Shown here piece by piece: positions 31,550 to 43,896 of a stretch of DNA of 64,000 nt. The stretch spans positions 3,224,001 through 3,288,000 of the forward strand of contig NC_081333.1 in assembly GCF_022539665.2 (NCBI RefSeq). Direction: 5' to 3'. The position numbers and the translations under genes were made by a program. The first letter of the stretch is position 1. Each line of letters starts with the position of its first letter. The notes under the pieces were generated by a model that ran no database searches, was not told the DNA's origin, and saw only the letters and a list, made by a program, of their open reading frames with translations. Origin of the DNA: Daphnia carinata. Taxonomy: Eukaryota > Arthropoda > Branchiopoda > Diplostraca > Daphniidae.

Positions 31550-34500
31550 CCCCCAAAGAGATATGACAAAGAAGCAGGTAACAAAAAAAAAAAAAAAAAT
31601 ACAATACAATAAAACAAACGATATCAAAAAGAGACGAGAAGAGTTGGAAATGATTTCGAGAGCAGCAGCATCAGCTCCTTTTTTTAAAAAATAAATGAAA
31701 AGGCCACTGATTTTTGCTTATGTATATGTACCTATATACAACACGTCTACTAAATAAATTAAAGACTCACATGCCCATCGTTTGTTTTTTGTTCTCATCG
31801 GGAGTCTATAAAAGTGCAGCCGTCAGAGGAGCGCCATGTTCGGTTCGTCCAACCGAAAAAGAGATGCTGCGATGAAAGGGATCCATCACCGATTGCAGGG
31901 CGGTTTTACGTTCATTAAATATAACGTCTCGAGAAAAAAAAACAAAAAAACAAAAAAAAACAAGTTGGACAGACACAAGAATGTTTGCTTTCTTTGATTG
32001 GACAGACTTGAAATAAGAAGGGGAACCTGTTCTCCCCTTTATTCTGTTTGTTTAAAAAGAAAAAAAAGAAAAAAACTGGTGGCTATATCTTGTCAACTGT
32101 ATGCGTTCAAACTCTTGATGGCCGGCTGCATCCAACTCAATTTGAATGCCGGACTAATGAAGACGCCATTGGAATCTCTTTTCCATCGCCAGACTTTGAA
32201 AAAAAAAAAAAAGAGTTTTATTTTTTTATTTTTATTTTAAACAATCCATCAAGACCCATTCCATCCAAGAGATTAGGCCTGCACGATCATCGCTACCGTC
32301 TCTCATCGTTAGATATCTATACCCTGAAAAAAAAAAAAACAAAAAAGAACTGTACGCATCCCGACCTGATGTGAAATAGAAGATGTTCCCAATCAGATGT
32401 TGTTCCCATCATTTATTCTTTTTCTCAATTTCCACCGTTTTATTCGGGCCCCTATGTCAGCGCCGAACGGATCGATAGACGCCCTAAATACCTTCCTATG
32501 CGTCTATACAGCAATACAGATATGTAAATGAATTTCTTTTTTTTTTTTTTTTTTTTTTTTTTTTCCTAAAGTCAATATTACGTGGTCCGTCTTTTCTCCT
32601 AGCAGGTTTTTTTTTTTTTTTTTTTTTCGTTCGTTCGGTTTCATCTCTTTTATTTCGTGCATGCCTCCGAATGCCATTTGTTTTACGTGTCCATTTTTTT
32701 TTTTTTTTGTTCTACGTCGATCCGCTTTGCTGCATCCCGCCAATCTCTCCTTAGCGACAGGATGATGATGGGCAAAAGGGACATTCCAAAAGGCCAACGG
32801 AGAGATGATTCTCATCTTATATAGAACAAGTCCTCCGAAGAAGTTTTTTTTTTCTTCCACTATGTCGTACGCCGCTAACATCACCAAGTAGCGGTGATAG
32901 TAGAATCTCGTTTTGTTTTTAGAGAAGAGAATGGCGATGGATACATCAAATAGACAAGACATAAAAAAAAAAAAAAAAAAAAAAGAGCTCCAAAAGAATC
33001 CGGATCACTTTCTCAATCTCATTTTTTTTTTTTTTGCTGGCTCGTCAGTTGGGATGCGGCTGCTGCAATATCTGTCGGAATGCGGATCGTACCCGACGCG
33101 ATGCGCAAAGGAGATATTTTTTCCTGTTCCAAGAGATTCTCTCTCTCTCTCTCTTTTTTTTTTGTTGTTTGTTTCGGGACGCAGGAGCAGCATGCAAAGC
33201 GGCCAGAAACAAACAAAAAAAAAAAAGAGAATCACATAGAGGAAAACGGCATTCTCGGCATGTCATCGTGAGAGATTTGAAAACTAGACAACTCGCAGGA
33301 AGAGAATCTTTTTTATTTCAACTTCTTCGAAATCAGACGGACAAAGAGAAGAAACAAAAATAATACCCTTTTTTTTTTGTTTTTGTTTTGTTTTTGATTT
33401 TCGGGGGGAAGGGTTTTCGAGGAAATGCGGATGACATGCGTGTCGATAGCGCGGAAGGGGGGTTTACTGGCCCGACGGATGTGATTGGATCATCTCTCCG
33501 CAACGATCCGCGAAGCTTTGGCCGGGGGTTTTGAAAGGGCGTGGCTAATTTCTAGCAGCATATCCATCCATCGGCCAAGAAGACGCAGCATCCAATCACG
33601 ACGCTTTGCCGCAAGAGGGAACGAGACGTACAAAATAAAATCTGGAAAAACATTTGCGCATGCGCGTTCAATTTTCTAAAAACAAAAGTCCAGCATCCTC
33701 TCTCTCGTGTTTTAGACGGGCCATACACGGCACACCAGCGCCTAAAGGGAACCGCTCGATACAGAAAAAGCATAGGCTTTTTTTTTTAACAGCACGGTTG
33801 TCATGACGATTGTTAAACAAGTTTTATTTACTCTTTATTTTGATAAGAAATTATGATAGGCCGTGTACGACGTTTGATTTTTAATGGGCGCATCATCAAT
33901 CGAGGCAATCGGCACCGCCAACCAACTGAAATTCGAATATAGGTGACTTTTTTTTTTTTTTCAACTGGCTACGCGTGTAGGTGGATGAACTGCTGAAAAA
34001 AAAAAAAAAGTTATGACTGGCGGGTCCATCCGCCGTCCGAAACGGAGATATGCCGGGTTGGTGCGCGTCGGGAACAGGTGAAACCGTAAGAGGCAGCCAA
34101 CGTGATGAGCATCTTCCGGTTGTATATATACATATATATATATATCTATTCTTTTTTTTTTTTTTTATTTTTCTTGAGCAGGAGGAAGAAATAAGCGGAG
34201 ACAGAGAGGAGGGGTATAATAATGACGTGCATACGTCGGGGATGTTGTTTTTGGCCATTCTCTCTCCTTCTTTTCGGGAGGGCCATAGTTTTAAATAAAC
34301 TCACAAAGATAATTCTTTCTTTTTTTTTTTTTTTTTTTCTTCTTCTTCCGATGATGAACAGAAGCAAAAAAAAAAAAAAAAAGGCTACTGGTTTTTTTTT
34401 TTTTTTTTTTTTCTTGTGTTAAAAATTTCTACATTTGACGGTTGATGTTTTTGAAAAGGGGGGGGGGAGTTGACGTGGCCTGCGGAGATTGTCGTTAAGG

Positions 34501-35184
34501 TTGCAGACTGACCACTAAAACTTTTTTCGGTCTTCTTCTTTTTTTCAAACAGCAGACAGAGAGTTGGTCGCCATGTCCCCCCCCCCCCCCCCCCTCATAA
34601 GAAAGAGAAGCGAGCTCGCGCGCTGATTACCTTTAATGGCCGCACGGGAACCATTAAAAAAAAAAAAAAAAAAAAGAGGAAATGTTCGGTAGGAAGAAAG
34701 GAAAAGAAAAAAAAAGCTTTCCATGTCTACATGTACAGTAGGTATATACACAATTTATCGCGGTGTTGCTGTGTGTGTGTGTCTGTGTGTGTAGCGGTGT
34801 GGCCACGTATTATTATTTATACTCCTCCTCCTTCTTTTCCTACGTCCGCCTTCTTCTTTTTTAAAGAAGAAGAAAAAAAAAAAAAACAAAACAAAACAAT
34901 ATAATAAGATGCCGGAGGATGTTCATGTACTCCAATCTACAAACTACAGTGGTCATTTTTTTCTTTTTTCCTTTTGCCCGTCAGCGGCTCATTTTATGCC
35001 GCCCCGAATGTCCTGGCTCCAAGGGATATGCCGGAAGCCATCCGGTCACCTTCTTTATACAAAAAAAGAATTTTTTTTTCTTTAGCTCTCTCTTTTTTTT
35101 TATGATTAAAAGAGAATAAGATAGAAGAAAAAAAAAAAAAAATGTATTATTGATGTTTTTATGATGATCATCGGTACACGCGCC

Positions 35185-35198
35185 GTTTCCAAGGTGAC
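35185..35198. promoter_or_regulatory. X-box-like site
   Basis: GTTTCCAAGGTGAC resembles the RFX palindrome with a one-base change in the right half. Confidence 0.3.
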
Positions 35199-35759
35199 CA
35201 TGTCGAGTGTTTGTTCAAGAGGAATTCCGCATCGTCTCACATGTCATCGTCTGCATTTTGTTTTATATATCCACCTTAACATCAATCGTCTTCTGATGGA
35301 AGAGTCTTTAAAAAAAAAAAAAAAAAAGGGCGTGGTGATTTAAAAAAACAAAAAAAAAAAAAAAAAGAAGGAGAGAAGTTGTTGCGCCATTTCTCGAAGA
35401 AAACGTCCAGTACCGGAGTTTGGTGGCACCTGCAGGCGCTCTATGACCACTAACCAAAGCCAGAGGGTATGATGACCGAGGTCTACATCATTTTCTTTCG
35501 CTCTCTCTCTTAAGAAAAAAAGAAAAAAAAAAAAGGAAATCCGAATGTGTATATAGGATCTTGGTATATGATGGAAGTAACGGACGAGTGGTATTTAAAA
35601 ACACTTGGGATAGTTGGCCATCCCGAGAGTCCCTGTGTGTGTGTGTGTGTGTGTGTTTTTACTGTTGCGCAAGCGCACTCACGATAAGAGCCGAGTGCGT
35701 GTGATTGTGTTTGATGATGATGGAACAAGGTGTACATACACCAAAAAGACGTTATTACT

Positions 35760-35766
<7 letters not shown>

Positions 35767-35796
<30 letters not shown>
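35767..35796. repeat. (GA)n microsatellite
   Basis: About 15 GA units, a potential GAGA-factor binding tract. (GT)n lies nearby at about 35635-35656. Confidence 0.9.
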
Positions 35797-35800
<4 letters not shown>

Positions 35801-35926
35801 GCCTCCGGTGCGGATCTCTCTTACATCCGCTAGCCGAACTCTCGATAGCCCATGGCTATGCCGACTGGACATGTGTGTTTCTTTTTTTTTTTTTTTTCTC
35901 GATATTTTCTATTTTTTTTTTTTTTT

Positions 35927-35957
35927 GGGGGGGGGGGGGGGGGGAATGAATGAATGA
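35927..35957. repeat. Poly-G (18) followed by (AATG)n
   Basis: Eighteen G residues are followed directly by four AATG units. Confidence 0.85.
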
Positions 35958-36344
35958 ATGGAAAAAAAAAAAGAAAGAAGGCGAGTTGATTCTCTCTTTT
36001 TTGATTTATTTTATTTTTACAAAGGAATGATGAGAAAAGTTGTCGTAGACCTTTCTTTGTTGAACACATCTTTGCAATCTGCGTTCAAAAAGAAGAAACG
36101 TCCAAGTTCCCACGGAGCAGTAGCTCCTGCTCGCGTGTCTCCCTCAAAATGATGATGGCCAACTTTTGAAAGCCGACCCCATTCGAAAGCAAATCATAAA
36201 TCGACCGGTGTATCGCCGTTCCTTTAATTTTCGGAAGCAATAGAACTGCCCAGATAAGATGGTCAGCCCGGCCAGCTGTCATCAAAATTACACGAAAAAC
36301 AACACACCTCAATTTCTTAGGCGACGCGAAACAAAACGGCAACG

Positions 36345-36375
<31 letters not shown>

Positions 36376-38791
36376 GCAAATTGAATTGATTGGAGGAAAA
36401 CATCCAATCAGATTTTGTTCGGATTTTTGTGGAGAGATAAGCCTGTCATCAGGAGTCGGTGTCTTTTTTTTTTTTCAAAAACAAGCCTTTCACCGAACTT
36501 TTAGACCTTCCAGAATAAGTGGAACATCGGCTTCATTTTGGAACTCGTGTATATTTATAGAACGTGTAAGGGTGTAAATAATAAGAAGGGGGGGACCCAT
36601 AGATACAAAAAAAAAAAAAATTGGGGGTCCACCATCATCTCATTTTATTATTATTTTTTTTTTTTCTTGAAGTCCAGGTGGCTGCTGGAACATTTTCTTC
36701 GGCGGGGTTGTCTCTTTTTCTCTGTGTGTGTGTGTGCGTGGGGGGGGGGGAGGGGAGGTATTATAACAATGTTTTAAAACCTTCAAGAGAAGGAAGAGGG
36801 GGGTTTGGGGGTGGGGAAGGAGTCGGCTGGTCCAGCGGCAGCAGCAGCAGGGTCTTTGTGTAATGGGCCAGAGAAACAGGATGAAGAAGGAGAGGGGGGG
36901 GGGAGTTAGGACCCCCACCTGGAATCAGATTGAAGGGAAGATGATGATGATGGCCTTACTTAAAAAAAAAAGGACTTCTTCTTTTCTTGTTTGAAATGGG
37001 GGGGGGGGGGGACATAAGAAAAGGGGCCCCATCTTCTATATTTTACAAAAAAAAAAAAAAAAAAGGGACTATGGAACATCTTGGAAACGGACCCCCATCC
37101 AAAGAAGAGTCTCTCGTCGCTCATCTGCTGCTGACCTTTTCTTCTCTTTTCGATGAGAAAAAAAAAAAAAAAAAAGGGAGAGGTTATTCAAAAAGAGGAA
37201 ATTGAAATTGAAAAAAAAAAAAATGTAGGCCGCCGTTATTTCTTTAAATTCTATTTATAGGCCCATATTTTTTTTTTCTTCCATCCAGCTGGAACTGCTT
37301 CTTTTATTTAAAAAAAAAAAAAATCCTTCTGTAATCATCGAACACCTTTTGATTTTTCAAGGTGCACAAAAAAATGAAAGACAAAACGTTGCAAAAAAAA
37401 AATCTATACCCGCATGTTCAATCAAATTAATTTCCTTGTTCCAAAAAATTTAAAAAAATCTCGCAATGCCCACACACGGACGCAAGCGGCTGATAGATGG
37501 CACAGGTAAAAAAAACAAACAAAAAACAATACACCACGCTCATCAGCAGGAAGAGAATTCTAAACGGAGTTCACGGATCGATGCCTCCTTCTTTTGTTGT
37601 TGTTTTCTTATCAAACCCATCCTGCTCTCAAAAACCAAAAACAAAAACAAATTCTACATGTACCGCAAAACAGGGATCTTTTTACTTGAAGTGCGGTACG
37701 AGCTGTTTGATGAGCGACGACTGTTGTAATTGGATTCTGCGAAGAAAAAAGAGAGAGCGTTTCCCTTTTGAGCCTTCAAAACTTTTGTTGTGTGATAAAA
37801 CGAGTTTTCTGTTCCAAAAAGCGTCACATAAAGTTCTTGAAAAAAAAAAAAAAATAAATAAATAAAATTAAATAAATAAAAGGGGAGCCTTGACGAGTCG
37901 ACTTCTCCGCGTATGAAATTGCGGCCGGGGATGGACCGTTCCAGCGTCGTGAGGCTCGAAACCAAACGAACAAAACAAAATCTCGCCTTCCATTTAATTT
38001 TGAAAAAAAAAAAAAAAAAAAAAAATAGAAAGAGAGAAAGGATGTGAACATGTGAAGAACTAAAAAAAAAAAAAAAAAAAAATTCTTTTAGAAGAAAACG
38101 ACGCTGAAGGCGACGGAAACGACGCCGATTTTCAGTGTCTATTTTCCCTTTTTTTTTTTTTTTTCTTTCTTCTTTTCGAGCTTTGATTGCTGCCTTTTTG
38201 TGTGTGTGTGTGTGTGTCTTACCATCATCAAAAAAAAAAAAAAAAAAAACTCCAGGGGGGGGGGGGGGGGGGAGGGTACCTCAACTCGATATCCATCCAC
38301 TGGAATGTTTTTGCGGGACTCGCGTTCGTTTGTTATCCCGAAAGAATGAACCGAACGAGTACCGATATTTTTCAAAATTGCAGAGCGTCCCCCCCCCCCC
38401 CCCCCCCGCGTTTTTTTTTTATATGATTGCGTAGCCTATGGTTGCGAACGGATGGTTAGATAAATACATATTTATCTCTCTTCTAATCACCACCACCGAA
38501 GGGTGCTATCCCTCCCCCCCTCTCCAATGCTTTCCCTTTTTTTTTTTTTTTTTAAATGTATATTCAATCAACGGCCCGTGCGCGCGCGCGAGCCCTCGAA
38601 CGCGCCTCCGGCTGCGTGAGTTCCCCTTCTTTTTTTTTTGGAAGGGATTGCGCCGCTACTGCGGGTGCGTGTTTCTCTCGCGTATGCAGGTGCACTTCTT
38701 CTTATTCTTTTTTTTTTTTTTTCGAAACATTTTTTGTTTGTTTTTTTTCATGTCAGAAATCTTTTTTTTTTCTTCTTTTGGTCTACACGAG

Positions 38792-38821
<30 letters not shown>
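38792..38821. repeat. Poly-A run (30)
   Basis: An uninterrupted homopolymer preceded by several poly-T runs. Confidence 0.9.
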
Positions 38822-38824
<3 letters not shown>

Positions 38825-40985
38825 AGAAGACGTGCACACGCAATGGCCGATGACAAACGACACGAAGCCGAAAACATCTTCATCAACCGGCGTCTGTCAT
38901 CAGCCCCTCCTACTTTGAAACATTCGACTTTTTTTTTTTTTTAATTTTCATTCGAACAATTCCCGGCCAGGAGGGAGAGTCTTTTCATTTTAAATGAAGA
39001 ACTTTCGGGGGTGTGGCCCGCAGTTTCTTTTCTAACAGACGCATAACGAAAAAAAAAAAAAATAAAATAAATAAATAATAATAATAATAATAATCTGCAT
39101 GAAAAATGTGTATATGATCTCCTTTTTTTTTTTTTATTTTGAAAAGCCAAAACGCTATAGATATTGAAATGAGGTCGGTGACGAGCAGTTTCATTGATTT
39201 AATAATGGCATCCCTTTTTTTTTTTTTTCGCTGTCATCACGGATCAAACAAAAACTAAAAAAAAAAACAACAAAACGTGGAGACGAAACAAACACAGATA
39301 TCGCTCTCTCTCTACACACACACACACACATAAGGAGCTATGTTGTGTGTGTGTGTGTGTGACCATCCGAAAACGATCTCGTTGCATGCGCAAGTAGAAC
39401 ACACGTCGGGAAAATTACATAGGACGCGCATAGAAGAGAACGCACGGGGGCCAATAACATCCCGCATGATCCATCCTAGTTTGCTCATTGATCCGCTTGT
39501 CTCTCTCTCTCTCTCTCTCTTTATATGCATATAGACATCATGCGGGAATCTCGTGACACACACACACACACAGTTTTTCTTTCTTTTTTTTTTTTTTCAA
39601 ATCTAGTCTTTTGTTTTTCTCAATTATTTTTTTTTGCGAGAGTTGTAAGTTTCATCCAAATCTTAAAAAAAAAAGATCTTGATGTTTTATATTTGATTTA
39701 GTCTATAAAGGTTTATTGATTTGTTTCGTCTGGCTGACTGTATATTTACATAACACGTATACGTGTGTGTGTGTGTGTGTGTGTGGCCTATCGATTGTTT
39801 GAAAGGGGACGACCCCGCCCTTCAGTAATGTTTTCTTGTTCTCTCCCATAATTTTTTTTTTTTGGCTGACATTATTTTTTTTTTTTAGATCATCAAAAAA
39901 GATGTCATCTCGTTCATATACTTCTCCCCTTTACCTATATGATTCAGAGAGAGGGGGGGGGGGATTTATACGTATACCACTCCTCTGTGTACATATACGA
40001 ATCTCTATGCTCTCATCCCTTTTCTGTTTTGTTTGTCTCTCTTGATGATGTGGCGACCACACCCAGCCTCGCCCCACCATCAGCAAATGTTGCATTCTAT
40101 TTTTAATTTTCAACGTAACATCAGGTCTGCTGTTTGAATGATCTCATCAAAACGATTCCAGAAACCCACCAATGTAAAATCCCCCCTTCTCTCCTCTTCT
40201 TTTTATCAGATAAGATTTTCAAACACATCCAACGGTCAAGTTGTGGGCGAGAAAAAAAAAGATAAAGGACATTCACATCCGCCGCCTTGTCTTTTTACAA
40301 TGTTTAATCTGCCTCTTTATTTTATAGTTTTAATTTGTTTTTTGTTTTTTTTTTATCAAAATGATTTTAGATCGTTCAACACGAAAAATGAAGGGGCACC
40401 CTGATGTGCATTTTCGTTTTTTTTAAATATTTTTTTTAGACACAGGTGCAGCTTCGAAGGCTTCCCTTCTCAGGATGTGAGTCAGATGAAACACATACAA
40501 AAAAAAAAAAGGAAGAGAGGGGGGCAGCAATAATGATGAAGGCTTTAGCCATCCCAACGATGGACGTCTCGTACAGAAAGGGGGAGGAAGAGAGCGCCGG
40601 CTCCACCCACCTCGGCTCTTTTTTCATTGGTCGGACACGTTGAAAATATCTCTTTGAAAAAAGAAAAAAAAAATAAAAAAAATTAAAAATAGGTTCCCTC
40701 ACAGCGGTGGGGCGGGGGGGGGGGGGGGGGGTTGGACAGTCCCTTTCACCTCTATTCTAAGCTCCATATCTACACCTAGCTCTGGCTGCTGCTGGCTTTA
40801 TACATTCATTACATTAAAAAAAAGAAAGAAAAGAAAAAAAAAAAATGGAAACTATATATCCCCATATTAAAAAAAAGAAAATGAATTTATGAAACATCAT
40901 CCGAACGGACTTGATCTTTTTGCGGGTTTCCTTTTTTTTTTTTTTTTTAATCAGGGAAAGGTCTTGGATATACATCATGTTATAC

Positions 40986-41017
<32 letters not shown>

Positions 41018-41072
41018 TTCTTTCTTCCGGCGACGAAATTATCCGTTTTCTAATACAAGGAAAAAAAAAAAC

Positions 41073-41076
<4 letters not shown>

Positions 41077-41131
<55 letters not shown>
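41077..41131. repeat. Poly-G run of 55
   Basis: All 55 positions are G. Just before it is a poly-A run, and 40 bases later comes a GGTGGTGGTGGTGG stretch, so the locus can form G-quadruplexes. The exact length in the assembly should be treated with caution. Confidence 0.9.
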
Positions 41132-41133
<2 letters not shown>

Positions 41134-41412
41134 GCTTGTGCGTCGGCGGAGGGGAAATGCGTTTCAGCAAAAGCGGGGGGTGGTGGTGGTGGGGTGGGGA
41201 GTAGAGAGAAAGGGATCGAACTCTCCAACGTCCATCATCCCACTCTCACCGCTCTCTCTCTCTCTCTCTGTGTGTGTGCGCATCTAGAAATTAAAAAGGG
41301 GAAAACTTTTATTTTGTTTGTCCTTTTTTTTTTTTTTTTTTTAGGTGTACACATGTCAACCCCCCCCCCCCCTCTTTCTATCAACCACAAAGATTTATGT
41401 TACACAGGGAGG

Positions 41413-41426
41413 GTAACCATGGCAAC
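41413..41426. promoter_or_regulatory. Perfect RFX X-box palindrome
   Basis: GTAACCATGGCAAC matches the X-box consensus in both halves with the usual AT spacer. Confidence 0.55.
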
Positions 41427-41842
41427 CACTACAACACTTGAACGAATTTTGATTGCAATTGTATTTCACCTGTCGATCGAAGTTTCAAGCGAAATTTCGC
41501 ATTTTATCGTTTGGAATTCATTTTTTTTTTTAAATTTCCGTTAGGGACATCATTTTTTTTTTTTTTTTAAGGTCTACCCCCCTTAAAAACAAGACGTGAC
41601 TAGCCAATACTTCCGTTCAATTAGCGAAACATTGCCAACCATTTTCCCCTCACGCAGATCTGCAAAGGAGACAAAAAAAAAAAAGGGGGGGGGAAGGCGA
41701 AAAAAACAAAAACGGCAATTCAAGAACACGACTTTCAAAAGATAACGTCGTTATTTACGTATATATTTTTCTTTTTTTGTTTGTGTGTTTTCCCTTTTTT
41801 TTTTTTTTTTTTTCAAGGTAAGTTTACTAGGTGAAGCCAAGC

Positions 41843-41856
41843 GTTGCCATGGCCAC
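41843..41856. promoter_or_regulatory. X-box-like site
   Basis: GTTGCCATGGCCAC has a perfect left half and one mismatch in the right half. Confidence 0.4.
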
Positions 41857-42074
41857 ACCACTCGCTCCGCCATCATCATCTTCTTTTTCTTTTTGAGTGT
41901 TCAAGGGTGTTCTCCACTCGGCCAGTTGCTGCTGTTTTTTTTTTTTTTTTTTTTTGTTAATCTATATATCGAAGGATAGCATGTCTCTACACACACATAT
42001 AGGGACCCCCCCTTCTCTTTCTGATATCTAGAGGAACACCTATATTTTCTTTCTTCTTCGAAAAAAACTCCCAC

Positions 42075-42082
42075 TGTATATA
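42075..42082 (+). promoter_or_regulatory. Candidate TATA box in the gene desert
   Basis: TATATAAG is followed by about 70 bases of balanced, non-repetitive sequence (to about 42160). This could be a distal or alternative first exon, or an unannotated non-coding RNA start. No transcript evidence is available. Confidence 0.25.
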
Positions 42083-42340
42083 AGCCCTTCTTGGCTCAGC
42101 TGCCCCCGAGAAGAGGTTCTACCGCTGCACACCTGCCGTCTTGCAACAGCAGTCACAGGGAGAGAGAGGGGGGGGGGGGGAGCAGCAGCTGAAGGAAGAA
42201 GAAGAAGAAGAAAAAGAAAAAAAAAAGAAAACCTTCCGCTTTTCTTCTCAACTCCCTCGCACAGCCAAAGCTCTTCCCCTCTCTCATGTCTGACGTCACT
42301 TTCCCTTCGTCTTCACAGTCTAGAAATTGTGATAATGAAG

Positions 42341-42372
<32 letters not shown>
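42341..42372. repeat. (CT)n microsatellite
   Basis: About 15 CT units. Another CRE-like TGACGTCA sits 43 bases upstream at 42291-42298. Confidence 0.85.
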
Positions 42373-42374
<2 letters not shown>

Positions 42375-42984
42375 ACGATTGTTGTATAAAAAAAAAAAAA
42401 AGAAGAAGTTGGGGAGTGTAGGATACATTCAGCGAGTCGAGACGATGCAACAGCGGCGGTGATATGGTCCAGAAATGATAACCTTCGTCCGCCATACATT
42501 TTATTTTATTTTTTTTTTTTTTTTTGTTAGGGGGGGGGGGGGGGGCTATGCATCTGCTCCTATTCCCTTTCTTAAGGGGGTAGGTGGAGAGGGTGGGGGA
42601 AACGATTTGAATGCTTCTTCGAAGATGTTGTCATCTTCCATCTGCTCCTTCAAAAAATCTATTGAAAGAAACAACCCCCGTGTGTGTTTCTATGGAGCAG
42701 GTCACCTTCTTCTTCTTTTTTTCTTAAGGGGGGGGGGGGGGGTTACATCCTTATGTGATCCACCGCCACATAAGAAGATGTACTTTCATCCGGTTGGTAT
42801 TTTTTTATATATATATATATACGTAGACATCTGCAGATGGGATATCTGTCAAACGGACGCAAACATCTGCTACCTTCCATTTTTATTTTGTTTTGTTTGG
42901 CGATATCGTTTCAAATGTTTGGATAAAACGCAGCATCATTGATTATTATTATTATTTTTTTTTTTTTGGACGATACTAATATCG

Positions 42985-42998
42985 GTTACCGTGGCAAC
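42985..42998. promoter_or_regulatory. RFX X-box palindrome
   Basis: GTTACCGTGGCAAC has both half-sites intact with a GT spacer. Confidence 0.5.
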
Positions 42999-43147
42999 CG
43001 AGATAACCGGCTCTCATCAATGTGCCTTCAATTGACCACGTTAATTACTAAACATTTCAAAACAAAAAAAATCAATTAGATCAAGAGGACAGCAACGCGC
43101 ATTCATTTGTAAGGGCAGGGAAGTTGTAGACAAATATGAACGAAATG

Positions 43148-43187
<40 letters not shown>

Positions 43188-43356
43188 TTAATGCACTTGA
43201 TGAATAATGGAATACACACGTGAGCGGAGGGGGGTAATGGGTGACCGAAGGCGGGTGGATGTATATGATTGCACGCATCAGCAGTTTCATAGGTGTTTGA
43301 GAGCGAAAAGAAAAAGCACGCGTGTTGTTTTGTGTGTGGATTGAAGCGAGGTGTCG

Positions 43357-43370
43357 GTCGTCATGGCAAC
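43357..43370. promoter_or_regulatory. X-box-like site
   Basis: GTCGTCATGGCAAC has a perfect right half and a weak left half. The related GTCGTCATGGCTAC is at 44012-44025. Confidence 0.4.
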
Positions 43371-43862
43371 GCCGTTCTTTTTCGTGTGTGTATGTGGCCC
43401 ATTGCATAGAATAATTGTACACACACACACACACGACGCTTATATATATGGAGAGAAGAAGCTCTATCCTCTCATTTGTCACGCTGACCAATGCCTTTCG
43501 TGAATAATAGACGCACTTCGGCACCAGTTTCCCTTCTTATGTTCCATCAAAAACCTCTTTTGCCCAGCAGACTCTCTCTCTCTCTCTCTCTCTCTCTGTG
43601 TCGTCCATTGGATTATCGATAAAACAATCCCACCCCCCACCCCCCAACACACAACAAACAAACAAAAAAAAAAGGAAAACAAAGTCGACACAAATATCAA
43701 ACGGATGCGCGGACGATGACAAAGGAATCCAAATGCATTTTGTTTCGATCCAGTTTTTTTTGATTTTTTTTTAAATTCAATTCCGGAATGCCTTATAATA
43801 ATTCTATGTCTAAGCATGCTAGATAGATGAGCATAGATATCAACCGTGAAAATGTGTTGTGA

Positions 43863-43865
<3 letters not shown>

Positions 43866-43894
<29 letters not shown>
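43866..43894. repeat. (AG)n microsatellite
   Basis: About 14 AG units; (CT)n is at 43573-43597 and (CA)n at 44431-44459. Confidence 0.85.

Positions 43895-43896
<2 letters not shown>

Noticed and set aside
36621-36863. Gly/Trp-rich frames in G-run regions
   Set aside because: They arise from poly-G and (GT)n; they change frame at each run.
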